From: Prosthecomicrobium sp. N25
GTDB taxonomy: Bacteria; Pseudomonadota; Alphaproteobacteria; Rhizobiales; Ancalomicrobiaceae
Direction: 5' to 3'
Length of the DNA: 64,000 nt
Assembly: GCF_037203705.1 (NCBI RefSeq)
Contig: NZ_JBBCAT010000001.1
Coordinates: 1,895,418 to 1,959,417, forward strand
Position 1 is the first letter of the stretch; the number at the start of each line of letters is the position of its first letter. The position numbers and the translations under genes are program-made. The notes under the pieces are model-generated. The model had not been told where the DNA came from, did no database searches, and worked only from the letters and a program-made list of their open reading frames with translations. Below are positions 40,970 to 49,597 of the stretch, piece by piece.

Positions 40970-42673
40970 ATGATCCGCACCGTCTCAGCCCGTCTCGCCG
41001 GACCCGCGCTGGCCGCGCCCGTGACCCTCTGGCTCCTCGCGACCTTCGCGGCGCCCTTCCTCGTCGTCGTGCTCCTCTCCTGGCAGGAGTTCGCCGACCC
41101 CTTCGCGGAGCTTTCCCTCGTCCCGGACGCGACGCAGTTCCGCACCCTGCTCGGCGACCCCTTCTACATCCGCGTCATCCTGGAGACCCTGGCGCTCGGC
41201 GCGGGCGTCACGCTGCTGACCGTCCTCCTCGGCTTCCCCGTCGCGCTGTGGCTCGTCCGCCTGCCGGCGCGCTGGCGGCCCATCGGCTTCGCGGTCGTCC
41301 TCATCCCGCTCCTGACGAACGTCGTCGTCCGCTCGCTCGGCATCGTGCTCCTCATCGCGCCGGACGGGCTCGTCAACCAGGTCCTGGCCCTGTTCGGCCT
41401 GCCCAGGATCCAGGGCATGCTCTACACACACGGCGCGGTCGCGCTCGCGCTCGCCCAGGTCTTCATGCCCTTCATGGTGCTCGCCCTCTTCGACGTCCTG
41501 CAGGCGACCTCGCCGCGCGTCCACGAGGCCGCCGCGAGCCTCGGCGCCTCGCCCGCCTTGCGCTTCCTGGCCGTCCAGCTCCCGCTGGCGATCCCCGGGC
41601 TCAGGTCGGGCATCGTGATCGTCTTCCTGATGTCCTCGACCGCCTATGTGTCGGCGACCCTGCTCGGCGGCCGCAAGGTCTGGACCACCGGCATGCTGGT
41701 CTGGCAGGAGGCGCTGCAGAACCTCAACGCCCCACTCGCCTCCGCGCTCGCCCTGATCATGACGCTCGCGAGCACGCTCTTTGCCGTCCTCGCCTGGTGG
41801 ATCGCCCGCCGGGCCATGCCCTGGTCGACCGGCCGCCCCGCGGGGACGATCGACCTGCCGGCCGTCGTCGTCCGCGTCGCCGACCTCGTCGGTCCCTGGC
41901 TCGGCCGGCTGCTCCTGGCCGCCGCGATCCTGCTCCTGCTCCTGCCCCTCGTGCTCGTCGCCGTCCAGAGTTTCAACGACGTGCCTCAGGCGACCGTCGC
42001 CGGCTTCCGCGCCTTCACGACGAAGTGGTACGGGGCGGTTCTCCTCGGGGGCGCCTACGGCCAGTCCTTCTGGGTCTCGGTGCAACTGGCCCTCGCCGCC
42101 GCCGCGACCGCCATCGCGCTGGCGCTGCCCGCCGCCTTCGCACTCGCCCGCCACCGCTTCCCCGGCCTGCCCGCCGTCGCGGCCTTCTGGATGCTGCCCC
42201 TGTCGCTCCCCCATGTGGCGATCGGCGTCGGCATGCTCCGCCTCCTGCAGGTCTACACGGCGCTGCCGCCCTTCCTGGGGCTCATGATGGTGCACGTGGT
42301 GCTGATCCTGCCCTTCGCCGTCAACCTGCTGCACGCCTCCGTGGAGGGCCTCGACCGGGCGCAGGAGGAGGCCGCCCAGAGCCTCGGCGCCGGACCGGTG
42401 CGCCGCTTCCTGCTGGTCGTCCTGCCCGGCCTCGCCCCGGGCATGGTCGCCGCCGCCATCATGAGTTTCCTGATCAGCTTCGGCGAGGTCACGGTGACGA
42501 GCTTCCTCACCACCGCGCGCATGACCACCCTGCCGGTCCGCATCTACGCCGAGGCGACCTTCAGCCTGGAGCCGACCGTCCACGCGGTCTCGACCCTGCT
42601 GATCGCCGCCACGATCCTGGCGCTCCTCGCGGTGAACCGCCTCGTCCGCCTCGACCGGCTCTATGCCCGCTGA
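40970..42673 (+). CDS. Fused two-domain ABC permease (PotB-PotC fusion type)
   Basis: This 567-residue protein is about twice the length of a single permease. It contains two complete transmembrane domains, each with an EAA loop: HEAAASLGASPALRFLAVQLPLAIPG and EAAQSLGAGPVRRFLLVVLPGLAPGM. The first half runs from residue 1 to about 275 and the second from about 300, with a short cytoplasmic linker. Such fusions are known in iron(III) and thiamine importers (FbpB, ThiP). The gene follows the binding-protein gene by 89 bp. Its end overlaps the convergent MurJ-like gene by 13 bp. Confidence 0.9.
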   Translation: MIRTVSARLAGPALAAPVTLWLLATFAAPFLVVVLLSWQEFADPFAELSLVPDATQFRTLLGDPFYIRVILETLALGAGVTLLTVLLGFPVALWLVRLPARWRPIGFAVVLIPLLTNVVVRSLGIVLLIAPDGLVNQVLALFGLPRIQGMLYTHGAVALALAQVFMPFMVLALFDVLQATSPRVHEAAASLGASPALRFLAVQLPLAIPGLRSGIVIVFLMSSTAYVSATLLGGRKVWTTGMLVWQEALQNLNAPLASALALIMTLASTLFAVLAWWIARRAMPWSTGRPAGTIDLPAVVVRVADLVGPWLGRLLLAAAILLLLLPLVLVAVQSFNDVPQATVAGFRAFTTKWYGAVLLGGAYGQSFWVSVQLALAAAATAIALALPAAFALARHRFPGLPAVAAFWMLPLSLPHVAIGVGMLRLLQVYTALPPFLGLMMVHVVLILPFAVNLLHASVEGLDRAQEEAAQSLGAGPVRRFLLVVLPGLAPGMVAAAIMSFLISFGEVTVTSFLTTARMTTLPVRIYAEATFSLEPTVHAVSTLLIAATILALLAVNRLVRLDRLYAR

Positions 42674-44022
42674 TCCGGGCCGTCCGCAATCTCCCGCTCC
42701 ATCCGGCGGGAGAGGAGGAAGAGGATCGCCAGGTTGCACCAGGCCGCCGCCGAGGTGGCGAGCGCCAGGCCCTGCACGTCGATGACGCCCGTCAGCGCGA
42801 TCTTCAGCCCGACGTTGACGATCAGCACCCCGAGCGCGACGAGCATCGGCGTGCGCGTGTCGCCGCGCGCGTGGAAGCCGGCCACCACCGGCCGCAGCAT
42901 GACGACCGCCATCAGCCCGAGCCCGTAGGCCTGCAGCGTGTCGCCGGCCCGGTCCGCCGCCTCCTTCCGGAACGCGCCGTGCGCGAAGACGAGGCGGATG
43001 AGCTCGTCGCCGAACAGCGTGAAGACCGCCACGAAGGGCAGGGTGACGACCGCCGCCGCGATCAGCGCCCGCCGCCGCGCCGCCCGCGCCCCCGACACGT
43101 CGCCCTTGGCGAAGCGCTCGGAGAGCTCCGGCAGCAGCACGGTCCCGAGCGCGACCGCGATGACCCCCACGGGCAGCTGGTAGAGCCGGTCCGCGTAGTA
43201 GAGCGCCGAGACCGCGCCGACCGGCAGGGACGCCGCCAGGATGGTGTCCGCCAGCATGGCGATCTGCGACGCGCCCGACCCGATCACCGCCGGCCCGACG
43301 CGCCTGAGGAAGGTTCGGACCGCCGGGTCGAGCGCGGGGGCGACCGGCCGCGGCATGATCCCGGCCCGGGCCGCCGCGACCCATACGAGCGCGATTTCGG
43401 CGAGCCCCGCCACCGCCACGCCCGTCGCCGCGGCATGGGCGGGCGTCGGGAAATAGGGGGCGGCGAACAGCCCCGCCACGATCCCGGCGTTGAAGAGGAT
43501 CGGCGCCGCCGCCACCGCCGCGAAGCGCTGGTGCGCGTTGAGCACCGCCCCGATCGCCGTCACCAGCGTCACGGCGGCGAGGTACGGGAAAGTAATCCGG
43601 GTGAGCGTGACGGTGGTCGTCGCGATGTCGCCGGCCTTGGCGAAGTCCGGCGTGAGCAGGACCAGGAACTCCCGCGTCCAGACCTCCGCGGCGACGAGGA
43701 TGACGAGTTGCAGCACCATCAGGGCCGCGATGATCCGTCCCGCCGCCGCCTGCGCGGAGGGGAAGCCCTCCCGCGCCAGCGTCCCCGCATAGGTCGGCAC
43801 GAAGGCGGCGTTGAAGGCCCCTTCCGCGAAGATCGCCCGGAAGTGGTTCGGCAGGCGGAGCGCGATGAAGAAGGCATCCGCCAGCACGCCGTTGCCGAGC
43901 ACGCCCGCGATGACGATGTCGCGCAGGAACCCGGTGACGCGCGACAGGAGCGTCATGCCGGACACGATCCCGACCCGGCCCAGAAAGGCGGCGGCCCGTC
44001 CCTTCGGCAGCTTCGACAGCAT
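42661..44022 (-). CDS. murJ-like: MurJ/MviN-family lipid flippase, short form
   Basis: This 453-residue membrane protein has about 12 helices. Family landmarks include GFLRDIVIAGVLG, ADAFFIALRLPNHFRAIFAEGAFNAAFVP and VALGTVLLPELSERF. The conserved Arg residues of the central cavity appear to be kept in the N-terminal half. MurJ proteins are usually about 510-530 residues with 14 helices, so the last two helices are missing here. It may be an accessory polysaccharide or lipid flippase, not the essential peptidoglycan MurJ. It stands alone on the minus strand; its start region borders the stump of a binding-protein gene. Confidence 0.85.
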   Translation of the reverse strand: MLSKLPKGRAAAFLGRVGIVSGMTLLSRVTGFLRDIVIAGVLGNGVLADAFFIALRLPNHFRAIFAEGAFNAAFVPTYAGTLAREGFPSAQAAAGRIIAALMVLQLVILVAAEVWTREFLVLLTPDFAKAGDIATTTVTLTRITFPYLAAVTLVTAIGAVLNAHQRFAAVAAAPILFNAGIVAGLFAAPYFPTPAHAAATGVAVAGLAEIALVWVAAARAGIMPRPVAPALDPAVRTFLRRVGPAVIGSGASQIAMLADTILAASLPVGAVSALYYADRLYQLPVGVIAVALGTVLLPELSERFAKGDVSGARAARRRALIAAAVVTLPFVAVFTLFGDELIRLVFAHGAFRKEAADRAGDTLQAYGLGLMAVVMLRPVVAGFHARGDTRTPMLVALGVLIVNVGLKIALTGVIDVQGLALATSAAAWCNLAILFLLSRRMEREIADGPDQRA

Positions 44023-44056
44023 TCGGCCCTCGCTCGCCCGTTGCGCCGGCTCTCCT

Positions 44057-44230
44057 TTACGGGAGTCGGCGCCCTGGCGAAAGCGACGGCTCAGCCGGGC
44101 ACCCCGATACGGCCGCGTTCCGCCTTTCCGGCGCCCTGCCGGCGGCTCGGCGGCCCGGTCCGGTCGGCAGCCCCGCGGCCGCGAGCGCCAGGAGACCGCC
44201 GCGCACGGTTCGACGGTTCACGTCTGACAT
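44057..44230 (-). pseudogene. Stump of a Tat-exported substrate-binding protein
   Basis: A good ribosome-binding site (AGGGGGAAG) and ATG at 44230 lead into MSDVNRRTVRGGLLALAAAG, a classic twin-arginine leader. After about 22 codons the reading becomes Arg/Pro-rich nonsense and stops at 44057 (57 codons). The gene is divergent from a HTH-PBP regulator. Such regulators usually face a molybdate/tungstate-type binding-protein gene, which has been deleted here except for its start. Confidence 0.7.
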
Positions 44231-44277
44231 GTCTTCCCCCTGGCCGGGTTCCCGTGCAGAATTCTGTCGCTGCTCCG

Positions 44278-44302
44278 CGACGTGTCACTGGCGGCCACGT
44301 CG
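44278..44302. promoter_or_regulatory. Inverted repeat in the HTH-PBP regulator promoter
   Basis: CGACGTG (44278-44284) and CACGTCG (44296-44302) are perfect 7-bp arms 11 bases apart, lying 20 bp before the regulator's ATG and within the divergent gap of 91 bp. It is the likely operator of the regulator and its former target. Confidence 0.5.
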
Positions 44303-44321
44303 TGCAACCGGGAACACATTC

Positions 44322-45209
44322 ATGCAGTCTGAACTTTTCACCACCGCCGAGGCGGCCGACTACCTTCGCCTGAAGGAGCGCAAGCTCTACGAACTCGTCT
44401 CCGAGGGCGCCATCCCCTGCACGAAGGTGACGGGCAAGTGGCTCTTCCCGAAGGCCGACCTGGACCGCTGGCTCGCCCGCGGCCTCGTGCGCCCGGCCGG
44501 CGTGGCGCGGCCGGAGCCGCCGCCCATCCTCGGTGGCAGCCACGATCCGCTGATCGAATGGGCGCTGCGCGAATCCGGATCGGGGCTCGCGAGCCTGCCG
44601 GAGGGCAGCGAGCGCGGCCTCGTCCGCTTCGAGGCCGGCGAGGTGGCGGCCGCGGCGATCCACCTGCACGCGCTAGGCGACGTCGAGGACGCCAACGTGG
44701 CGACGGTGGCGTCGAAGCCGGGCTACATCGACGCCGTGATGATCGGCCTCGTGCGGCGCGAGCAGGGCCTGCTGGTCGCGGAGGGCAACCCGCTCCGGAT
44801 CGCCGACCTGCCCGGCGCGATCCAGGCCGGCGCTACCTTCGCGCTCCGGCCGGCCGGCGCCGGCGCCCAGCTCCTCCTGCTCAAGCTCCTCGCCGCCGCC
44901 GGATCGCGCTTCGACGACCTCCGCCGTCTGCAGCCGCTGTGCCCGACCGGCCCCGACCTCGCCCAGGCGATCCGCAGCGGCCGGGCCGACGTCGGCATCG
45001 CCACCCGTTCGGTCGCGGTGGCCGCCGGTCTCGGCTTCGTGCCGTTGATCTGGGAGGATTTCGACCTCGTGCTGCGCCAGCGCCAGTATTTCACCCCGCC
45101 GTTCCAGGCGCTCGCCGCCTTCCTGGCCAGCGGGCGCTTCCGCGAGCGCGCCGCCGAGATGACCGGCTACGATACGTCCATGACCGGCCGCGTCCGCTGG
45201 CTCGGCTGA
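44322..45209 (+). CDS. Excisionase-type HTH regulator with PBP-like sensor domain
   Basis: This 295-residue protein starts with a MerR/excisionase-like winged HTH (TTAEAADYLRLKERKLYELVSEGAIPCTKVTGKWLFPKADLDRWL in outline, residues 6-52). A periplasmic-binding-protein-like domain follows, with RPAGAGAQLLLLKLLAAAG and SGRADVGIATRSVA. This architecture is known for regulators of molybdate or tungstate uptake, in which the PBP domain senses the oxyanion. The transporter it would control is gone from this site, leaving only the Tat leader on the other strand. It may act on genes elsewhere. Confidence 0.82.
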   Translation: MQSELFTTAEAADYLRLKERKLYELVSEGAIPCTKVTGKWLFPKADLDRWLARGLVRPAGVARPEPPPILGGSHDPLIEWALRESGSGLASLPEGSERGLVRFEAGEVAAAAIHLHALGDVEDANVATVASKPGYIDAVMIGLVRREQGLLVAEGNPLRIADLPGAIQAGATFALRPAGAGAQLLLLKLLAAAGSRFDDLRRLQPLCPTGPDLAQAIRSGRADVGIATRSVAVAAGLGFVPLIWEDFDLVLRQRQYFTPPFQALAAFLASGRFRERAAEMTGYDTSMTGRVRWLG

Positions 45210-45219
45210 GGCCGGCCGC

Positions 45220-46209
45220 TCACATCCCCCAGCGCAAGGCGGCGGTGTGGACCCGGGCGTCCCAGAGCCGCGACATCTCGTCGTCGAGCAGCGTCAGCGT
45301 GATCGAGCAGCCCGCCATGTCGAGCGAGGTCACGTAGTTGCCGACCGCCGAGCGGGCGATGCGCACGCCCTCCCGCTCCAGCACGCGCGCGGCGTTGTCG
45401 TACATCAGGTAGAGCTCCATGGCGGGCGTCCCGCCGAAGCCGTTGACGAGTAGCAGCGCGGGACGGCCCGACGCATTGCCGAGGTCGCGCAAGATCGCGC
45501 CCGTCATCTCCTCGGCGATCTCCATGGCGGGCGCGAGCTTCACGCGTCGCCGGCCGGGCTCCCCGTGGATGCCGACGCCCATCTCCATCTCGTCCTCGCC
45601 GATGGCGAAGGTCGGCCGGCCCGCGGCCGGGACCGTGCAACTCGTCAGCGCCACGCCCATCGACCGCGTCTCGGCATTGACCCGGTCGCCGAGCGCCTTG
45701 CAGGCCTCGAGGTCGTAGCCGGCCTCAGCGGCGGCGCCGACGATCTTCTCGACCACCAGGGTGCCGGCCACCCCGCGCCGCCCGGTCGACCAGGTCGAGC
45801 TCTCCACCGCCACGTCGTCGTCCGTCAGCACGCGGGCGACCGGTCCGGCGGCCATCTCGGCCGCCATCTCGAAGTTCATGACGTCGCCCTCATAGTTCTT
45901 CACGATGAAGAGGGTACCGGCCCCGCCGTCGACCGCCTCGGCGGCCGCGAGCATCTGGTCGGGCGTCGGCGACGTGAAGACCTGCCCGGGGCAGGCCGCG
46001 TCCAGCATGCCGTGCCCGACGAAGCCCGCATGCAGCGGCTCGTGGCCGGCGCCGCCGCCGGAGATCAGCGCAACCTTGCCCTTCTGGACATGCCGCCGCC
46101 GGACGAACTTGCCCTCGTCCCCCAGGACGACGATGTCCGCATGGGCGCGGACGAAGCCCGAGAGGCTCTCGGACAGGACGGTATCGACGCTGTTGATCAG
46201 CTTCTTCAT
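45220..46209 (-). CDS. dhaK: Dihydroxyacetone kinase subunit DhaK
   Basis: This 329-residue protein binds dihydroxyacetone covalently through a histidine; GVGIHGEPG places it at His215. GGGAGHEPLHAGFVG and VKNYEGDVMNFEMAAE are further family motifs. It hands the substrate to DhaL-bound ADP/ATP for phosphorylation to dihydroxyacetone phosphate. GGGAGG lies six bases before the ATG. It is the last gene of the minus-strand cluster. A 49-bp gap separates it from the HTH gene. Confidence 0.95.
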   Translation of the reverse strand: MKKLINSVDTVLSESLSGFVRAHADIVVLGDEGKFVRRRHVQKGKVALISGGGAGHEPLHAGFVGHGMLDAACPGQVFTSPTPDQMLAAAEAVDGGAGTLFIVKNYEGDVMNFEMAAEMAAGPVARVLTDDDVAVESSTWSTGRRGVAGTLVVEKIVGAAAEAGYDLEACKALGDRVNAETRSMGVALTSCTVPAAGRPTFAIGEDEMEMGVGIHGEPGRRRVKLAPAMEIAEEMTGAILRDLGNASGRPALLLVNGFGGTPAMELYLMYDNAARVLEREGVRIARSAVGNYVTSLDMAGCSITLTLLDDEMSRLWDARVHTAALRWGM

Positions 46210-46258
46210 GAACATCCTCCCTGGAGCGGTTGCCGGCCGGGCCGGCGCCGCCTCCTTC

Positions 46259-46684
46259 CTAGTCTTCCGCCAGTCCCGCGACGCGGGCCGCCAGATCGTG
46301 CAGCAGGTCGTCGAGAGCCTTGTTCTTCGCCGGGTCGCCGAGGTCCGGCACGCGCAGGCTGACGAGCCGGGTCTTCGGCGCATGATGGGCGAGCCGCGCC
46401 CGCCGCGGGTGCGCGGCCTCGTAGGCGGCCAGGAAGCGCGCCTTCTCGGCCGCCGAGAAATGGCAGATCTCCAGGATCGTCTCGATGTGGGCGACCGGGA
46501 TCGGCGTCGGGTAGGCGGGGTTGGTGATCTGGCTGACGAAGCTCGGGTTGCGGCCGAGCGCCTCGGCGAGGCGCCGGCGCATGCCTGAGGGCCGCCGCTC
46601 CAGCACCTCGCGCAGCACGGTCTTGTAGGCCGCCACGCCGGTCGGGACCGGATCCTCCGCCTTGCGCCCGATGCCGTCCGTCAT
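46259..46684 (-). CDS. Small HTH regulator inside the dha cluster
   Basis: This 141-residue protein has a Cro-like HTH at about residues 25-55 (VLERRPSGMRRRLAEALGRNPSFVSQITNP in outline) and a helical C-terminal region ending DLLHDLAARVAGLAED. I do not recognise a named family. It overlaps the EI gene by four bases (ATGA), so it is made together with the kinase relay. Because E. coli Dha kinase feeds into the regulator DhaR through DhaK and DhaL, a small regulator responding to the phosphorylation state of these subunits is a reasonable but unproven idea. Confidence 0.72.
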   Translation of the reverse strand: MTDGIGRKAEDPVPTGVAAYKTVLREVLERRPSGMRRRLAEALGRNPSFVSQITNPAYPTPIPVAHIETILEICHFSAAEKARFLAAYEAAHPRRARLAHHAPKTRLVSLRVPDLGDPAKNKALDDLLHDLAARVAGLAED

Positions 46685-48297
46685 CGCCCGCCCCAGGCTC
46701 GCACGGCCGCCTTGGCGCGCGGCACCGAGGCCGCCCCCATGGAGAAGGAGCGCAACCCGGCCTCGAGCAGGGCGGGAATCGCGGTCGGGTCGCCGCCTGC
46801 GTCGCCGCAGAGGCTGAGCGGCACCTCCAACTCGTCCGCCGCCTCCGCGACGATCCGGATCAGGCGCAGAACGGCCGGCGCGAGCGGGTCGGCGAGGTCG
46901 GCGACCGCCGCGGTGTCCCGTCCGGCCGCCATCAGGTACTGGACCAGGTCGTTGGAGCCGATGGAGACGAAATCCGCGTCGAAGAGATCGAGCGCGAGGG
47001 CCGCCGCCGGGACCTCCACCATCATGCCGAGCCGGGGCTGGCCGCGCGGCACCCCGGCCCGGTCGAGCGCCTGCGCCTCCTCCTCCAGGAGCCGCCGGCA
47101 TGCGTCGAGCTCGGCCGGGACGGTCACCATCGGGATCATGACCTGCAGCGGCCCGAGCGCCGCGGCGCGCAGCAGCGCGCGCAGCTGGACGCGGAACACC
47201 TCCGGGTGCGCCAGCGAGAGCCGGACGCCGCGCAGGCCGAGGAACGGATTGGTCTCGCGATCCGGGGTGTAGCCGGGAATCGGCTTGTCGCCGCCCGCGT
47301 CCAGCGTCCGGATGGTCACCGGGCGCCCGTCAGCCCATTCCAGGATGCGCGAATAGGCGTCGAACTGGGCCTCCTCGTCCGGCAGGGTGGCGAGCGTCCG
47401 CCCCTGCGCGAGGAACTCGGTCCGGACCAGCCCGATGCCGTCGGCGAGCCGGGGGTCGAGGCCGTTCAGGTCGTCCGGTCCGGCGATGTTGAGGAGGATC
47501 GACACCGGCTCGCCCGTTCGGGTGGACGCCGGTTCGAGCGCCAGCGTCCGGGCCTCCCGTTCCTCCTCGGTCCGGTGCGCGCGCAGCGAGGCGAAGCGCG
47601 AGCGCGCCGAGGAGTCCGGTCCGACCACGACCGTGCCGGCCTCCGCATCGAGCAGGACCTCCACCCCCTCCGGAACGCGGTCGACCGCGACACCGACCAG
47701 CATCGGGATCCCCCGCGCCCGGGCGAGGATCGCCGCATGCCCCGTGTGGCTGCCCTCCGCCAGGACGATGCCCTGGCCGATCCGCCAGGGGATTTCCAGA
47801 AATCGCGAGGGCGGCAGGTCGCGTGCGACCACGACCGCGTCGGCCGGCAGGTCCGTGGGGTCGTGCCTGGCCCCCGCCAGGTGCCGGAGCACGCGCACCC
47901 TGAGATCGTCGAGATCGGCGGACCGGGCGCGGAAATAATCGTCCTCGGCGGCCCGGTACCCCGCGATCTCGGCATCGAGCCGGTCGTTCCAGGCCCGGTC
48001 GGCCGGCCTGCCGGCCGCGACGGCGTCGAAGACCGGCCCGGTCAGCTCGTAGTCCTCCAGCAGGGCGATCTGGAATTCGAGGATCGCGACGGCCTCTTCG
48101 TCGTCCTGCGTCGAGGCGAGCCCGGCGAGGGCCAGGCCCGCGGCCGCGATGGCCGCCCGGAGCGCCTCGATCTCCTCCGCCTGCGTGCCCGGGACGCGGT
48201 CCTCCGTCCCGCCGTCGTGGAGGCGGACGGCCCAGCCCGCCGCATAGCCCGGCGCGGCGACGCGGCCCCTCAGCACGACCGGTCTCGGGTCTCCCAT
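46681..48297 (-). CDS. PEP-protein phosphotransferase (enzyme I-like) of the Dha system
   Basis: This 538-residue protein is enzyme I of a phosphotransferase system. The phospho-histidine is His187 in GSHTGHAAILAR. The PEP-binding barrel has GIGLVRTEFL, LDAGGDKPIPG, NPFLGLRGVR, GMMVEVPAA, SIGSNDLVQY and the catalytic Cys in LSLCGDAGGD. It takes phosphate from PEP and passes it to the HPr encoded by the preceding gene (four bases away). In E. coli the same function is fused into DhaM; here it is a separate protein dedicated to the Dha relay. Confidence 0.92.
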   Translation of the reverse strand: MGDPRPVVLRGRVAAPGYAAGWAVRLHDGGTEDRVPGTQAEEIEALRAAIAAAGLALAGLASTQDDEEAVAILEFQIALLEDYELTGPVFDAVAAGRPADRAWNDRLDAEIAGYRAAEDDYFRARSADLDDLRVRVLRHLAGARHDPTDLPADAVVVARDLPPSRFLEIPWRIGQGIVLAEGSHTGHAAILARARGIPMLVGVAVDRVPEGVEVLLDAEAGTVVVGPDSSARSRFASLRAHRTEEEREARTLALEPASTRTGEPVSILLNIAGPDDLNGLDPRLADGIGLVRTEFLAQGRTLATLPDEEAQFDAYSRILEWADGRPVTIRTLDAGGDKPIPGYTPDRETNPFLGLRGVRLSLAHPEVFRVQLRALLRAAALGPLQVMIPMVTVPAELDACRRLLEEEAQALDRAGVPRGQPRLGMMVEVPAAALALDLFDADFVSIGSNDLVQYLMAAGRDTAAVADLADPLAPAVLRLIRIVAEAADELEVPLSLCGDAGGDPTAIPALLEAGLRSFSMGAASVPRAKAAVRAWGGR

Positions 48298-48301
48298 GGC
48301 C

Positions 48302-48586
48302 TCAGGCGTCCTCCTCGGCGAAGTCCGTCTCGACGAGCCGCACGAGCGCCGCCACCGCGGCCTCCGCGTCGTCGCCACGGGCTCGGAAATGCAGCACCGT
48401 GTCCTTCGGCGCCTTGGTGGCCATCACCCGGACGATGCTCTTGGCGTCGATCCACGGCCCCTCGGCGCTGGTGGCGAGCTCGATCTGTGCCGCGAAGCCC
48501 TTGGCGAGCTTGGTCAGCTTGACCGACGGGCGCGCGTGCAGCCCGACGTCGTGGAAGAGCAGGACGGAGGCGGAGGCAGTGGTCAT
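48302..48586 (-). CDS. HPr-like phosphocarrier of the Dha system
   Basis: This 94-residue protein has the active-site motif GLHARPS with His17 and the FAAQIELATSAEGPWIDAKSIVRVM segment of HPr. It relays phosphate from the EI-like protein to DhaM. There is no obvious regulatory serine of the Gram-positive type. It lies between dhaM and the EI gene, with 4-10 bp spacers, so it is dedicated to this operon. Confidence 0.93.
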   Translation of the reverse strand: MTTASASVLLFHDVGLHARPSVKLTKLAKGFAAQIELATSAEGPWIDAKSIVRVMATKAPKDTVLHFRARGDDAEAAVAALVRLVETDFAEEDA

Positions 48587-48596
48587 CGGGTCCTCC

Positions 48597-48989
48597 TCAG
48601 GCGGGCGAGAGCTCTTCGGCGGTGCGGCGCACCTCCTCGAGGCTCGCGCCGCCCCAGGCTTCGGTCGCCGCCATCACGGCGCCCTCGACGATCGGCGCGT
48701 TGCATACCACCACGCGGTCGCGCCGCTCCTCGGGCAGGAGCTCGATCGCCATCTCGCTGTTCGATTCCGCGCCCCCGAGGTCGACCAGGATCGCGACGCC
48801 CCGGTCCGACCAGGCGTCGCCGATGGCGGCCATGATCCGCTCCACACTGGTCCCGAGCCCGCCGCCCGGGTCGCCGCCGGTCCAGGCGAGCGGCACGTCC
48901 GTGCCGACCATCTGGCGGACCATGTCCGCGGTGCCGCGCGCCACGTCGGGCGAATGGGACACGATGACGATCCCCACCTTGTCGTTCAT
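48597..48989 (-). CDS. dhaM: Dihydroxyacetone kinase phosphotransfer subunit DhaM (EIIA domain only)
   Basis: This 130-residue protein is the EIIA(Man)-like domain of DhaM. The phospho-histidine is His12 in VIVSHSPDVARG. GGDPGGGLGTSVERIMAAIGD and LVDLGGAESNSEMA are characteristic. It lacks the HPr and EI domains that are fused to it in E. coli; those are encoded by the next two genes. It phosphorylates the ADP held by DhaL. The gene overlaps dhaL by four bases. Confidence 0.93.
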   Translation of the reverse strand: MNDKVGIVIVSHSPDVARGTADMVRQMVGTDVPLAWTGGDPGGGLGTSVERIMAAIGDAWSDRGVAILVDLGGAESNSEMAIELLPEERRDRVVVCNAPIVEGAVMAATEAWGGASLEEVRRTAEELSPA

Positions 48990-49585
48990 GCCTTCGCCTC
49001 CAGGACGTCCAGGACCGCCTCGATCATGATCAGCGACGAGCGGGCGCCCGGGTCCATGTGCCCGATCGACCGGTCGCCCAGGAAGGAGGCCCGCCCGCGG
49101 ATCGCCTTCATGGGAACCGTCGCCGCGGCGGCCTCCGCGGCGATCCGGCGGAGCTCGGCGAGCGGAGCGCCGGCCGAGAGCGCGTCGGAGACCGGCATCA
49201 GCACGTCCAGCATGGTCTTCTGCCCCCGATCCGACTTGCCGCGCGCCCGGACGGCTTCGATCGCCCGCGCGAAGGCCCGCGCGGCGACCGCCCGGTCCAC
49301 GGGCCCGGGCAGTTCCTTGCCGAGCGTGATGAAGAGCGTCCCGTAGAGCGGGCCCGAGGCGCCGCCGACCTTCATGACGAGCTGCATGCCGGCCGCCTTG
49401 AGCGCCTCCCCCGGCGCCTGCGCGGCGATCTTGGGGAGTTCGGCCGCCACCGCCTCCATGCCGCGCTTCATGTTGACGCCGTGGTCGCCGTCGCCGATCG
49501 CCTGGTCGAGCGTGGTCAGTTCGTCCGCGGCCGCGACGATCCGGCTGGTGACGGCCTTGATCAGGGTCTCGAGAGTGTCGGACAT
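48986..49585 (-). CDS. dhaL: Dihydroxyacetone kinase ADP-binding subunit DhaL
   Basis: This 199-residue all-helical protein has the nucleotide/magnesium site AIGDGDHGVNMKRG (Asp32, Asp34, His35) and the GGASGPLYGTLF loop. ADP stays bound as a cofactor and is rephosphorylated by DhaM, then phosphorylates dihydroxyacetone on DhaK. The gene starts 12 bp after the second ABC ATPase gene and is the link between the transporter half and the kinase half of the cluster. Confidence 0.94.
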   Translation of the reverse strand: MSDTLETLIKAVTSRIVAAADELTTLDQAIGDGDHGVNMKRGMEAVAAELPKIAAQAPGEALKAAGMQLVMKVGGASGPLYGTLFITLGKELPGPVDRAVAARAFARAIEAVRARGKSDRGQKTMLDVLMPVSDALSAGAPLAELRRIAAEAAAATVPMKAIRGRASFLGDRSIGHMDPGARSSLIMIEAVLDVLEAKA

Positions 49586-49597
49586 TCTATTGCCTCT

